Below are positions 20,143 to 32,700 of a stretch of 64,000 nucleotides of DNA, piece after piece; position 1 is the first letter of the stretch, and the number at the start of each line of letters is the position of its first letter. The stretch spans positions 8,556,001 to 8,620,000 of the forward strand of contig NC_092650.1 in NCBI RefSeq assembly GCF_032118995.1, in the 5' to 3' direction. Origin of the DNA: Asterias amurensis (lineage: Eukaryota > Echinodermata > Asteroidea > Forcipulatida > Asteriidae). Both the position numbers and the translations under genes were made by a program. The notes beneath the pieces are model-generated. The model did not search any database, had not been told where the DNA came from, and saw only the letters and a list, made by a program, of their open reading frames with translations.

Positions 20143-20339
20143 TGCCCTATAAAAAGCAATACATAGATCGTTTATTATTTTACAGCCTCTAAACCCGAGT
20201 CATTGTTATCTTGATTGTTTTTCATCTTGAATTGTTGACCCAGTGTTATAAACAAATTATTTAGGTGGCTTTAATTGAGTTTTGGTATACACACACGAGA
20301 TGGATTTGAAACTTACGGAATAGTTGAAGGGGTATTTAG

Positions 20340-20600
20340 AAAAGAAACAAAAATATGTCATAATGTATATGACTTACTACATTTTCTAAACTATGAAATA
20401 GCATAAGTCATACTGTGAACAAGTATGAATTAGCATAATATGTCATAATGGCTTGCTTGTGTCAATTTTGTCATGACAATGTCATGTATGAGTGTATCGC
20501 ATATTCATAAGCATAAATAAGTCAAAAATATGGCTTATGTATACCAAGTCATAAGTTATGAGATATTTAAGTCATAAAAATTAACTGCACTAAACAAAAC
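20340..20600. repeat. AT-rich stretch full of TAAGTCATA/TATGACTTA words
   Basis: At least ten variants of GTCATA or TATGAC in both orientations occur within 260 bp, including ATGTCATAATG and AAGTCATAAGTTATG. This suggests a degenerate palindromic tandem array. Confidence 0.45.
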
Positions 20601-20701
20601 CATATTATGAGAAATGAGTCAACATTATTACTTTATTTTTTTCTCTTTTACTGTCCCCTGCTTGAAAGCTACAGTAGAAACTGTTTCATGGACACAAAGT
20701 C

Positions 20702-21077
20702 TTAAAGACTGTGGACACTATTTGTAACTGTCAAAGACCATTCTTCTCACTTAGTGTATCTCAACATATGCATAAAAAACTGTGAAAATTTGAGCTCAAA
20801 CGGTCGTCGAAGTTGTGAGATAATAATGGAAGAAAAAAACCTTATCACACGAGGTTGTGTACTTTCAGATGCTGGTTTTCGGGACCTCAAATTCTAAATC
20901 TGAGGTCTCGAAATCAAATTATTTGAAAATAACTTCTTTCCAGAAAACTACGTTACTTCAGAGGGACTATTCTATTCGCTTCTTTCAATGTTTTGTACAA
21001 TCAACAGCAATATACCAAAGTATATTTTATAATAAAAGTTATTTTGCGTAACTACCAATAGTGTCCACTGCCTTTTA
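20702..21077. mobile_element. M1 MITE, copy 10
   Basis: It starts TTAAAGACTGTGGACACTAT and ends CCAATAGTGTCCACTGCCTT. The terminal TTAA is mutated to TTAT. Confidence 0.8.
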
Positions 21078-21504
21078 TGGAATGAAACCCAATTTAAAAT
21101 GTACTTCTAATGTGAGCTATATAGGCACAATAAACCACAAGACATGCATCTTTAATTGAAACAAACTATATCAATCTAGCACAACTTTGGTTTGCTAGAC
21201 GATTTGAGTGAGTTCCGTTTTGGCTGCAGCACGTAGAGTCGCCACCACCCTCTGTGATCGTGTAAAGACCTGTCTGATCCAGTCAATGGAGCATTAATTG
21301 CGCCATTTATCATTGAGATGTGATGACTTGAGACATCATCCTCTCATGGCTGCAGATTAAAAAAACACCTCAAGGCTTTATGGTGCATAATACGTTCCAA
21401 TATATCATAGGAACAGTTAACCCAAAGTTTGTTTTGTAAAACTGACAGATTTGGACAAAAAAAGTGTCTGGAAAAAATCGGAGATGTAGTCACTTGGGGT
21501 GAAT

Positions 21505-21770
21505 GTTTATTAAAGGTTATTCAGGCCATTTTCGACAAAAACAGTCCAGTCTACTTTCACGCATTCAAATAATATAAAGAAATGTAGCCTCTTCGGTTAA
21601 AATCGTCATTTCATTTCCTATTGTGTCATGTGAATTTATTAAAGGTTATTCAAGTCATTTTCGACAAAAACAGTCCAGTCTACTTTCATGCATTCAAATA
21701 ATATAAAGAAATGTAGCCTCTTCGATTGAAATCGTCATTTCATTTCCTATTATGTCATGTGAATTTATTC
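21505..21770. repeat. Tandem duplication, 129-bp period, two copies
   Basis: TTTATTAAAGGTTATTCARG through TCATTTCCTATTRTGTCATG occurs twice, at 21505-21633 and 21634-21762, with about six differences. No coding signal. Confidence 0.85.
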
Positions 21771-21779
21771 AGCATTATA

Positions 21780-22660
21780 TTCAATTAAACTTGTAAGTCG
21801 TTATTTTTAAATCCGATGTGAAATTAACTTTCTTGCAGTAGGCGCAACTAAAACATATGTGAAAAGGTAATGCGAATTTGAATGCCGTTCACGTCGATTG
21901 TCAAATTGAAAGGTTTTTTTTTTCAATTTTATGACCCAAAAGTGCAATATATTTTAAGGCATACACGTGAAATTTAATAGCTGTTTTGATCAGCCAAGTT
22001 TGCACATAGAATAATGCGACGTTTGAATTCACCGAAAATTGCCGAAAATGGGCGGGAAAACATCCAGGGCTATAGTGCCAACCGAGAAGAGCCGCCCGAT
22101 CGCTTCATTTCGTGTGTCAATATTGTCCCGTGTAGATACAGACTTGTCATAAAATTGTATGGGTAGGCCTATATACAAATTTTGAAGTAAATTCTCCAAC
22201 TGAAAGCATTTTTCAACACATCCATTCTTTCAAGACTACACACGTTTCACATTAAGTTAGTTATTTCCTCTTCATGTGTATTCAGTCAGTTGTTGAAGAG
22301 CCATAAACTCGAAAAAATAACAGATAATCATCGTCAATTATTTTGTCTGAAATTTTAAAATGTTGTATCTGATAAGTTACCAGTTTACTCATTTCGAATT
22401 CGATCATCATCTTGCAATTGGGGACAGCTTGAAGTTAATAATTATATCTCACCCGTCTTAATTCAAGAGCATTATTCTTTGTAAACAATTAGACCTTAGG
22501 CATGCATGCATGACATGCATGCGTGGCAGTAGGAAGAGATAAATACCCTCCTAATCACGAAATCCTACGAGGACATTCCATTTTAAAGGGAAACGGTTTG
22601 GTTCCCTTTACATAATGGACATTGATGATGATGATAAGAAATGTCATCATTGTCCATCAG
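21780..22660. other. Intergenic stretch, nothing recognised
   Basis: This is AT-rich DNA without exons or repeat-family matches. A small palindromic GCATGC cluster (GGCATGCATGCATGACATGC) lies at 22499-22525. Confidence 0.45.
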
Positions 22661-22940
22661 AGAAGATGGCCCAGCATGTTGAGTTGAGCAACCCCAGGTA
22701 CCGGGGGCGCGTCCCGGCTACGCCCCGTTGGGTACCACACTACCCAACGACATCCCCTGCCAGGGTCTTAAACCCTTTGTAAGCACACCCTGAAAAGCGT
22801 GCTAATCCTGATTGGTGGTGATGGCAGCACGCTGGGAGACGAGGTTGTATCTTTGATAAGAAGGGGTGTAAAGGACAAATGTATTCCGAAGTGCTCTGCC
22901 CTAAACTAGGATCACTGACTGGTGATACCAAAATGTTTAT
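22660..22940. other. GC-richer intergenic patch
   Basis: It contains GGTACCGGGGGCGCG...CGTTGGGTACC, two GGTACC sites flanking a CG-rich core. It also contains ATTGG-N12-CACGCT at 22810, close to the promoter-like string of the foldback elements but with a mutated E-box. It is probably an old repeat remnant. I find no supportable exon. Confidence 0.35.
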
Positions 22941-23401
22941 TCATACTGTTACAAATACAGTACCAATGTGTGTACGGTTCACTTGCATTAGTAGTCATTC
23001 GTCTAGACTGCTGGGTGATAACCTCGTGCATGTTTTAATGTTTTAATGGGGTGAAAGATAAGAGGAGATGTTGAGAAGACATGCAGTTGTCATGGACACA
23101 ACAGTGACTCAAAGCCCAGTGTTATAACTCTGACGCCCCACCCCCTCCATCCGCATAGTCTGGTCGGTTAAAAGGGGCCCACCTCTGCTTTATATTATAC
23201 CTATGTTCAGCGGTAACGAAACAAATAGTTTCATGGGAAAATAATGGGAAAGAGTTATTTCGAAGGAACGATCGCATCGATGGCTCGAATTATTCTGTTT
23301 CGTTTGAGTCATTTCCAGCTGGTACGGACCCTTGATATTACATTTTGACGAATCTGGATTTTTGAGATCGCTGTACTAAATACCTGTATAGTATACATAA
23401 T

Positions 23402-23553
23402 GGGTGCGTTCGTTTAGCTCCCCTGGGTCGACCCCGGTGCGTGGCGGTTTTTTTTACCAGGACGAACGTGGGTAATTATCTGCACACACTCGTCCTGGGA
23501 AAAAAAACCGCCACACACCGGGGTCGACCCAGGGAAGCTAAACGAACGCAACC
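23402..23553. mobile_element. Near-perfect 150-bp palindromic MITE
   Basis: The arms GGGTGCGTTCGTTTAGCTCC...GGTCGACCCCGG and the mirrored ...GGGAAGCTAAACGAACGCAA pair over about 65 bp around a short centre GGGTAATTATCTGCACACAC. Confidence 0.8.
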
Positions 23554-24117
23554 AGTATATTGTCTTGTCTTTTTTGAAAATTTGTTTTGTTAATGGGATC
23601 TAGAAGCGTTGATATGTCAAAATTGTATAATAAGTGTGCATTATTGACAACATTATTGTCAACCAATCTCGGGCGTTTTGAAATGTTTCGTTTCTCTCAA
23701 ATTCCTGTGTCCCCGCCCCTATGCAATTTGTGTCGGCAAGTTAAAATCCATTAACAGAATTGTCTAAACACTCGGCCAACCGGTCATGGAAAGATAGGTA
23801 AAGATAAATAGTATCCATATTCCTATAGATCAAATGGCATGATGATGGCTACGTATCAGTAATACTTCGTTACTTCGAATGATATTTCACCTCGATAAAA
23901 TCTTCCGAATAAATTTAAAAGTTTGTTTTTACCGGTTCAATGCGTTTGTATCTGTCCCTTCAATTTCCCGTACAGTACGCTGCGAGATCAATTTCAACTC
24001 ATCATAAAAAGTTGTGAATTTCTTAGACGGGCATAATGAATGACTAGTGTCTGGCCTGTCCTTGCAAATTAAGACCGTTTCAGATTGTGATATTTGCTTA
24101 GTTACTCACATTTCATC

Positions 24118-24189
24118 GGTCCCATGGTGTAATGCTTAGCACTCGAGACTTTGAATCTCGCAATCCGAGTTCAAATCTCGGTGGGACCT
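24118..24189 (+). tRNA. tRNA-Gln (anticodon TTG), possibly a variant or decaying copy
   Basis: The 72-nt sequence folds as a cloverleaf. The acceptor stem pairs GGTCCCA with TGGGACC. The anticodon stem pairs CGAGA with TCTCG around the loop CTTTGAA (anticodon 24151-24153). The T arm pairs CCGAG with CTCGG around TTCAAAT. It closely resembles animal tRNA-Gln(TTG), and a T-run terminator lies at 24203-24209. The D loop has GC where conserved G18-G19 is expected, which would disrupt the G19-C56 tertiary pair, so full function is not certain. It stands alone, 65 bp before a Tc1-like transposon. Confidence 0.85.
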
Positions 24190-24254
24190 TCTGTTTGTCG
24201 ATTTTTTTGCCATTTACTGCAATAATTATGTTCGGCCATTTACTGCAATAACTA

Positions 24255-25392
24255 AACTGCGCCAATAAAGTATCTAAACACTTGCAAATTGTCAGATATA
24301 TCGGAACCTGAAATAGTATGCCAAAAAATAATTATTCATTTCTATTCACCGTTAATTTCTGCACATTTTGACACATCTTGTGTTGCACTACGATGTTGTT
24401 TAGTGGATTTATGGACACTTGAGTGGCTTAAGGTCGAATTTCAAAAGTTGTAAAAGCCTCTATTCAAGCTAAATCGTTGTATTGTAACGAGTAAGATCAG
24501 CGTTTCTTTTGCCCACCTTTTATAAACGATTTTTTTGGTCGCTTGTTTGATAAATCGGTTGTGATGAACATCAGCAATAATTATCAGTAACCAAGCAAAG
24601 GGGTCAAAGATGGGAGGCATACAACAATATGGGTTAAGAGCCAGAATCCCTGATTATGATGAGATAGGGAAAGGTGGTTCAAGATAACAGGATAGATGGC
24701 TCAAATGACCAAACAGGAAAGAGGACGGATCGTTGGTTTGATAGAAGCCGGTACGTCGATGCGAGCTGCAGCTCATGGTTACAACGTCACCAGCGACGGT
24801 CAGTAAATGATAAAATGGCTACCAAGCTCAGGGAAATGGGGACGGCCTGTCAAGGAGTGGCCGTCCGAGGGTGACTTCTGCAGCAGAAGAAAGTGAACAA
24901 GTCCATAAAGCCTGACACCACTATCGAGGCATTGCGACGCATCATGATCAGGAAATGGCAGGGGATTGACCAGGTACAGTTCAGAGGTCTCATTGGGAAT
25001 ATGAGAAGACGACTCCTTAGCGTTCAGGACAGTGATGGAGGACACACTGAGGACAGGATATCAGCAGTTTTAAAGTTAAAGATACGGCAATAAATTTCAT
25101 GGTCAAGTAAACGAAACGAGTTTGTGTCTTTTGATTTTGTCTGTGTGTGGTGCTTGTGCGAGTTCCCTTCTGGAATTGGGGTGAATAGGGGCTTTTGCAA
25201 CTTTTGAAATTCGACCTTAAGCTACTCAAGTGCCCATAAATCCACCCAACAACATCGTAGCGCAACACAAATGTGTCAAAATGTGCAGAAGTTAACGGTG
25301 AATAGAAATGAATAATTATTTTTTTGTATACTATTTCAGGTTCAGATAAATCTGACCATTTGTAAGTGTTTAGATACTTTATTGGTGCAGTT
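24255..25392 (+). mobile_element. Tc1/mariner-type transposon, internally deleted
   Basis: Terminal inverted repeats of about 215 bp (left from 24255, right ending 25392) begin AACTGCRCCAATAAAGTATC and are flanked by TA at 24253-24254 and 25393-25394. Inside, one frame from about 24696 reads MAQMTKQERGRIVGLIEAGT then SMRAAAHGYNV, the N-terminal helix-turn-helix of a Tc1 transposase. Another from about 24890 reads LRRIMIRKWQGIDQVQFRGL then MRRRLLSVQ and GGHTED, the C-terminal end. The catalytic DDE core is missing and stops interrupt the rest, so it is non-autonomous. Confidence 0.85.
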
Positions 25393-26440
25393 TATGTTCG
25401 GAACCATTCAATACAAACCATTGCTCTATACTCCAAATAAAATGTTTATTAATACAGGCCGTATGCTATAGTTGATGAAGTAAAGACACTGCAGTTTAGT
25501 GGAAATTAAGTACGTTGCCCAAATTTCTCAACAGAAGTCAATGCACTGAATTTTGTTGTATGTCTAATTTTCCCTCCCCTGGCGTATTCTTAAAAAAAAA
25601 CACCGACCGACCAACCTTTCTGATTTTAAGCCAAAAGGGCACTAGCAAGTTTTTCTTTTATTAGGCCTAACTATCAGCATTTGTTTTTTGCATTTCAGAG
25701 TCAACTTTGAGACTGAAGTGGGTCAACATTATATATAAACTACAGGAAAACCATTGAGCAGCTGCACGACCAGTTATCTCATGTGACTGTAATGTTATTC
25801 TGCTTTTCCCCAGTAGAAGACTTAACTCTAAATTATGTTGTTCTCAATAAACACATTAACGACAACTTCTACCATCAGTATCAATCACATCATGTAATAA
25901 TTGTGATTTGAGCAATAGTAGTTCAAGGAGCTTCTTGCAAATAAAGACAATATTGTGCAGGTAGGCCTTGTAGATGAAATCTCTGTGCATAATGCAGTCT
26001 CTTTTCACAATAAGTAGCAATTAGGCCTTTCTGTCGTGGTACACAAATACGATAAAGGACTATCATTTTAGTTATTAGCTACAAGGGGAGTAGCAGTGGG
26101 GACCCTAAATGATTTGCCTATGTGGATGACCGGGCGGTCATCCTATTAACATAATACGGCTATATCACCATCTTACCTGTCACTCCTCATCAGTCTTAAT
26201 AATATGACTGTCTTTGTTCCACACTTAAATCCCTAATATTCTATCGGACGTAGACCTCAGATGACAATATATTTTTCAGGAGACAATAATATGGCTTAGT
26301 GGTACATCACCAGAGTAAAAGGTCTCGGGTGGTGCTCGGGATGTTGTTTACGTAGATTTTGTTTAAAGATATATGTTCATAGATGTTTGTGTAATGCATG
26401 TGTAAAGCTCCGTAATGCATATATAAATATATATAATATA
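25393..26440. other. Intergenic stretch, nothing recognised
   Basis: There is no exon, RNA gene or repeat-family match. Several short A/T runs and a small palindrome GATGACCGGGCGGTCATC at 26125 are the only structure. Confidence 0.45.
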
Positions 26441-26765
26441 ATCGAAGTCTTATATAGCGCACGTATCTACCAAACAATGTACTCAAGGCGAAGAGTATAT
26501 ACAAACTTTCAGAAAGATAGGTTAGCAGTGATAGATTCTGAGACCAAATTATGTAGCACTTAAAAGGGTTTACAATGTGCTACGGCGCATGAAGCAGCCA
26601 CCAGGAACACCGGGGCGAACCCTTCTCTTTTCGATAAGTGCACTGGGTTCTTTTACATGCGTTACACAACACATGGGACCAACAACTTTACGTCCCATCC
26701 GAAGGACGAAGCAATGGTAAAGTGTCTTGCTTAAGGACACACGTGTCACGGCTGGGGATTTTTTG
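26441..26765 (-). repeat. SINE, body type b, head truncated
   Basis: It is collinear with 60201-60599 from ATCGAAGTCTTATATAGCGC to GACACACGTGTCACGGCTGG. It stops inside the T-arm part of the head. Confidence 0.78.
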
Positions 26766-27065
26766 AACAATACTTCCTCACTGGTTTTGTGCTGCTAGTT
26801 CTTGATTGAAATACAATGTTCAACGGAAAGGGCATTAATAATAAATATGAGGACTGCACTTCAGGATTGGGCTCAACTTCAGCTCTCACACAGTATGGTT
26901 AATTTGTTAGTAGATTTGTTGGGACGCCCCGCAAAACTACAAAAGTCTATAGGCCCTACTGTTGGTAAGTACCTCACAAGTTAATGACCACAAATACTTG
27001 GTATTGAAACTACCCCGTTTGAAGTAGTATAGCTGTAGCAGAGAGGTAATCTTTCACCCATGCAT

Positions 27066-27245
27066 TTGGATCTGAAAGGTTTCAGGCACGAAGACTTGCC
27101 CAGGCCTATGAAAGCACACAAATCTAAGCAACAAGGGTGTATTTTGTCTTTTATTATTTTCTGGCGACTTTATTTTCCACACGCAGGTTTGTTTACACCA
27201 AGTGAGAATACTGGTCTTTATATAATTACCAAAAGTATATCCCTT
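27066..27245. repeat. M1 MITE half-copy, decayed
   Basis: It contains GAAAGCACACAAATCTAAGC, the TTTATTATTTTCTGGCGACT block and CACCAAGTGAGAATACTGGT, the family order in reverse. The left half is missing. Confidence 0.6.
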
Positions 27246-27362
27246 CTGTAAACGTAGGTCCGAGATGGACATTGTTTTAAAACAAATCTGAAAACTCAAA
27301 GAAAACAGGTATTGCAAACATAGTGTGTTGAAACAAACAGCACGGTGATAATACCCGGATGT

Positions 27363-27720
27363 TTAAAGGCACTGAACACCTTTGGTATTTAGTAAAGACC
27401 AATATTCTCACGTGGTGTATTCCAACATAATTAATGCATACAATAACAGTTCTGTGAAATTTTTGACTCTTGGTCATTGAATTTGCAAGAGATTAAAGAA
27501 AAAACAACCTTGTGTGCTTTCAGATGACTGATAAAACTTAAAAAGGCTTCACACCTCAAGTAATTTAATATTTGAATGAGAAATTAATTCTTTATAAAAA
27601 AACTATGTTACTTCAGAGGGCACAATGTTTTATACTATCAACATCTATTGCTCGTTACCAAGTAAGTTTTTATACAAATAGTTATTTTGAATAAATACCA
27701 ATAGTGTCCAGTGCCTTTAA
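27363..27720. mobile_element. M1 MITE, copy 11
   Basis: TTAAAGGCACTGAACACCTT at the left, and ACCAATAGTGTCCAGTGCCT plus TTAA at the right. The centre is the subfamily without the GAGGTCTCG palindrome. Confidence 0.8.
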
Positions 27721-28429
27721 CAAGGATGAAAGAAAAATTTATTTTAAACATTAATTGTGTATCCAAGAATTTAAAAGTTAGATAGCTTTTGGCTAGTAAA
27801 TTTTTACAAATTAATGTAAAACAAACCAGGTAGGTCTATGCAGCACGAAGCAGTCTGTCACATTTTATAATAGGCCTATCTGTGTTGATTATGTAACAAA
27901 CATCGATCAGATATACTGAGCAGTTAATCACATTTAACTCCTTATTGTGACTGCCATTCAATAAAACACCACAAGCATAATTAGCGTATAACGCCCATAG
28001 TGTGGAAACGTTCGGTTTTTGTTTTGGGTATACATTTTTAAATTGGAACGGTGCTTGGCATGCAAGGCAAGATTTGGTCTAGCAAATTTTTTCAATTCAA
28101 AGGTTGAAAATGTTTGACTCGGCGTCGAAGAGTTCTGGTGAAAGGACTTTGCATTGATGCCCCAAATCTATATTCCGGCCTACAAACAAAGCTGCAATCA
28201 CACTTTTAACGTTTGTTTTAAGTTCAGTTCATATAAACTGTAACTCAGCATGTAAGTTTCGTTTCTAATCGGACAGGGAATTGAGGGTTCGAGTTTTAAA
28301 ATGTTCTCCAAGACTCTACTCAAATAAAAAATTGTGTTGCTACTTTGCTCCACACATTGTCTATAAAAGAGGAAACGATGCATTTTCACTTTTCTGCAGC
28401 GTCCAGACAATACAGAATTCCAATACAGC

Positions 28430-28700
28430 GAGACACTATAAAGTGTCCAAACATCTAGCGAGCAACTTGAGCGAAGAAAGCGAAGCGATCTATAAGGTCC
28501 GGCTGGGCACTCATTAACCACCGAACACCCGCCGTGCTTTGCGACACTTTCCTTGCCTTGGCTCTCCGTGGCGACCCGCTGCGACCGTTATTCCGTCCAT
28601 TCACTTGCAAATAGAGATGTTCTTGCGGCCGAGAAGCAGGGACCACGGGGAGGAGGAGGCGTTGGTCTAATGAACCTACTCCCTCTGGAAACATAATCTC
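28430..28700 (+). promoter_or_regulatory. CpG-richer patch, candidate promoter region of the CUB/LDLa gene
   Basis: Against an AT-rich background this segment is GC-richer with many CpGs (GCGACCCGCTGCGACCG, CTTGCGGCCGAG). It lies about 0.9 kb before the signal-peptide exon. I see no TATA box, and the assignment rests on position and composition only. Confidence 0.3.
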
Positions 28701-29617
28701 GTTTGGAATGCCTGATGAGGATTAAATTTCCAATTTAAGCCGTTTATAAGACTTAACAATGACTGAATCTAAATGGCTCGACATCTTTAAGAAAGTATCG
28801 CAGCTTTATGGATGGCATAAGCAGGTTATGTAGCAAAGTTAAACGCAAAAATATAATATTTCATATGAATTGTTGAAGTGTGATACCTACCATAACTTTA
28901 AAACAAAAGTTATGATTATGAGTAAATCGGCCTTCCATTTATCATGGAGGTAGAATTCTACCTATATGCATGGATGAAGGAAAAGCGTTCCTCAATGGGC
29001 CAACTGATATGGACACCTTTTTGAATTCATAGTTTTATTCAGACAATGAGCTTGACTTGAATTACAGTAGTTCGTCATGAAAACAATATTAATTCTGTTA
29101 TTTCTTTTGATTTCTTTGAACTGCTTGACATCATAGTATGAATTAATTGCAACTGAAAGCAACTATTGTAATAACTTGGCCGATTCGTATATGGCTCAAC
29201 GACAGAAAGTTTTTGTGCAATAGAATTGTTGCTATCTGGGGCAGAACCGTTGTCACGCCAAAGTCCTATACAGATGTTAATTGGATACAATCATATTTCA
29301 AAAGTGAGTTGTGAGACGATCACAAGGACAAAGGGGGTAGGTTCAACCGATTGAACAGCCACATGTCACTGATGAACACTTATTGTGTGGCGCAGTTACT
29401 TGCAACAATGTGAGTAGACTCTTTACGATAACCTCGGCCCAGCATGGAGCATGGGCCCGGTAAAGACACCAACAGAGCACCGGTATACAAGCATAGTCTC
29501 GTCATCATCCTCCCCATCCCCGGCAGAGATCATGAATGACACGGCCAACAACTCTCTCATAAAACTAATGCTGTCGTCTATGGTCTACAGTTTCCAGGAG
29601 GATATGCACCGACGCAG

Positions 29618-29792
29618 ATGGGTGGACATTACCAGCACAACCGTGGAGAGAGCAGAATGTTGACAGGGAATCGGGTCGTCTCTCCCGTCAGACGGAATAA
29701 CTTCATCCAGTGGGATGTTCCCTATTACACAGTAACACTACTACTTTTCATTACTGTACTCGCACACCACAACGCCTCAGCCTATAACACAA
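29618..29792 (+). CDS. CUB/LDLa gene exon 1: signal peptide
   Basis: The frame is open from a TGA near 29535, and 29618 is the first in-frame ATG. The second ATG at 29657 would give a shorter leader. The exon ends SAYNT plus one base before the donor GTAAGT at 29793, leaving in phase 1. No acceptor defines the 5' limit, so 5' UTR probably continues upstream. Confidence 0.7.
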
Positions 29793-32700
29793 GTAAGTAT
29801 ACGTCCCTCAACCTGTGTGGTTCATTGTATACATTTGTGTCTATTGATGGAAGGCGATGCTCATTAGTGACGACTTACCACGACAAGTCCCATTTGAAGA
29901 AATTCGTTTATCCTCTCAAATTGGACCTGGCATGTATAGAACTGTGGGTTGTCTATCGAACAGTATGCCTCCCCCTTTGTCCATCGTTTATTCCCCGTTC
30001 CATGCAATGGACACTCATCGACCTCGTTCCAAACATTGATTCTGCAACGAGTCCTTCCGTTTCTTAATTTGTGACAAGTTTTGTGACGTTGAAATGAAAT
30101 GATATGGTTGATATAAATTTAGTTTTAACTGTAGGCGGTATTCATTTTAGCTTTCGTCTGCAGCTCCCAATGGTGTTACAGACGGTCAATCCAGAACAGC
30201 AGCCTTGTTTTAAATGTTACCGCATCATTATAGTAGTATTCAAATAGTACACAAACATGTACAATTTCTTGAATGTATCGTAGGTCTACCATGGAGGTTT
30301 AATTCTACCTCCATAGGTCTACTATAAGTTGATGTGTAGGCCCATGTTGCAAACTGGGGTAATCACCGGACATGCCCGAGGTGACTCTCGAATGAGGCAA
30401 TCTTTCACGCATAATTACCGCGAAGTGTGCGCCAATTTCAAATAGCCTTTGGCTACTGAGCTTGGGTTGTCATTCATGTACAAAATACATGTGTTTTATA
30501 CTCGGGACACATTGAGTAAACTGCAGTATACCATGGAGCATGAGTATACCATGGAGCATGAGTATACCATGGAGCATGAGTACACCATGGAGGTAGAAAT
30601 TTCTACCTCCATGAGTATACTCAATGTGTCCCGAGTCTTGATAAATTAATCAAAAACATACAATAATCCACAGCAACATCGGAAAGAAACCGAAACCATA
30701 TTGTTGCTGCCATGGCATATTTTAGAGCAACAGAAGTATTACATTCTATACCATTCACCAGGTACTTTTTATAGCTTCAATGAGCAATGCGGTCAAACCA
30801 AAATTACGGTTCATTGATATCTCTAGTCAATTTAAACGTTTAGTGTCGTGGTCTCTGGAGAAGAGAAGTTTTTTATTTTGTGGAGTAAATTGATTTCCAT
30901 CATTTAGTTTTTCATCTTTGCATCGAATCAACAAAACAGTTAATGTTTTGCGAGTGATGTGTTACTTCATGACAAACGTGTTTAAAACAGTGCATGGTAA
31001 TGGATTGGTTACGGAAGTTTGGGTAAAGTGTGGTTGGCGGAAGTTGCAATTTATACCCGTGGCTCTCAGTGAGTTTGGCGTAAGTTTTAATTGTCAACTT
31101 TTGTTGATAGCCTACATTTTACAGGCTTGTTATACTTTATTGATTTCATTTTCCAATTCATAACGGCTTATCATGTCAGATCAAATTAGGCCTGACATAT
31201 GTTTTAGTCGAAACTGGCCAGATGGCCAGAATTATACGATCCACAAGATAATCCACAAGATGAGTCAATAATTGTAAATAGGTATAAAGGATAGGGGGAC
31301 TGTATTAATATGAATTTTATGACATGGGGACAAAAGGTGTTCACCTGGGGTGTGTGCATGGGTTGAAAAGACGGTGAAATCAACCCAACCCTTTGTTATT
31401 CCTCCTATTGTTCTCACGTCAGAGCTCATCATCTTTAAGACGTCAATATTTTGCGAACGTACACACAGCCAACAAAAGTACAACCTTGCTGTTGTGTAGG
31501 GCATGTATTTTTATGGCCACATGGTTTACTGTTGCAGTTAAAAGAGCCTCTGATTAGGATTTGCATCCCCATGGTTTTGAGTGATGGTGTCGTCCTCACA
31601 AGGTTACCCACGCATTGAACAACGGGCTGTATTTATATAGAAATCCCCATGCCAGCCCCAACCAACCACACCGTTTTAACTTAACTGGCAATTTTGGCGG
31701 GCTTTTTTGGTTGATAGGTTGTTTGCCACGATTTTGGTTCACACACAGAAACGAAACTGGACCCATAGAGTAATAGATTGGTATCTGTTGTCGCACACAT
31801 TCAACGTGATACCGGTACCCAAAGCTTGAATTTTAAACTATGTTATTATTAAACCAATATAATATTAACTACGAAATTGGTTTATCTTCTTGTATTCTAA
31901 TTTAAGTTTCCTAACTACACCACCGAGTAAGTTAAAAATACAAAATCTGTGGAAAAAGCCAGGCACTAACAGCCAAAACTCAAAACTGGACTTTGCTCAT
32001 AGAAGTTGAATCAGGGAACCTCTGACCAGAGTGTATACGAGATTTGAATGCAAGTAGGCCATATTTCTTGAAGTAGAATGTTTAAGACATCACATCATTG
32101 AAATGGGGCTGATGCTTCAGTCGTCTTCAATTTGTTTGTCACTTCTCTTTATCTTGTGATTTTGGCCTGGGGCGTCAAACATTTAATTCAATTCACGATG
32201 CAGTTGCTGTTTGTAGTCGATGTAATGCTTAAATTACATTTGATACAGTTTGTTTATTGTTGCCAATTTGGAATAAATCTCGAAACTAATGTCTAAACTA
32301 ATAAGGCTAATTATGGAGGGCTTATAACAATTACTAATGCACTGAAAACTTGTCCAGTCTGAAATAGCGTCCATACTCAAATCACTTATTCACATTTGCC
32401 AAACTGACACAAACGCATCAAATTTTAGGCTATAAACGAAATCCCAGTCAAACAATGCCTAAATATGTTTTCTTGGAAACGTGGCCCAAACTCCGAAAGA
32501 TGGTCGAGTCAGAAATAGTCAAAGGCCTCCCTGCTCCATTCAAAGAATATTATCAGAGTCAACGTTACGGCTAAATGAAACTAAGCCCAACACATGAAGT
32601 GGCTTATTAACAATGGAATTTCTTTCAAGGATACTGCACGGCAATTATGAGACCATCTCTTAGAATAAGTGCACACAGTCAGCAAGCATTTGCTTTTATC

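Noticed and set aside
22740..22931. Minus-strand 63-codon open frame in the GC-richer patch
   Set aside because: No family match, no splice sites, and next to palindromic GGTACC repeats.
24674..25093. Intact host gene in the Tc1 region
   Set aside because: The frames are the two ends of a transposase with the catalytic centre missing and stops between them.
28198..28694. Open frames of about 80-107 codons in the GC-richer patch
   Set aside because: There is no homology and no agreement between strands. They are explained by lower stop-codon density in GC-richer DNA.
29451..29663. Alternative 70-codon frame overlapping the signal-peptide exon
   Set aside because: It lacks a signal sequence and stops before the good donor at 29793. 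The overlapping frame has a clear hydrophobic leader and joins the CUB exon in phase.
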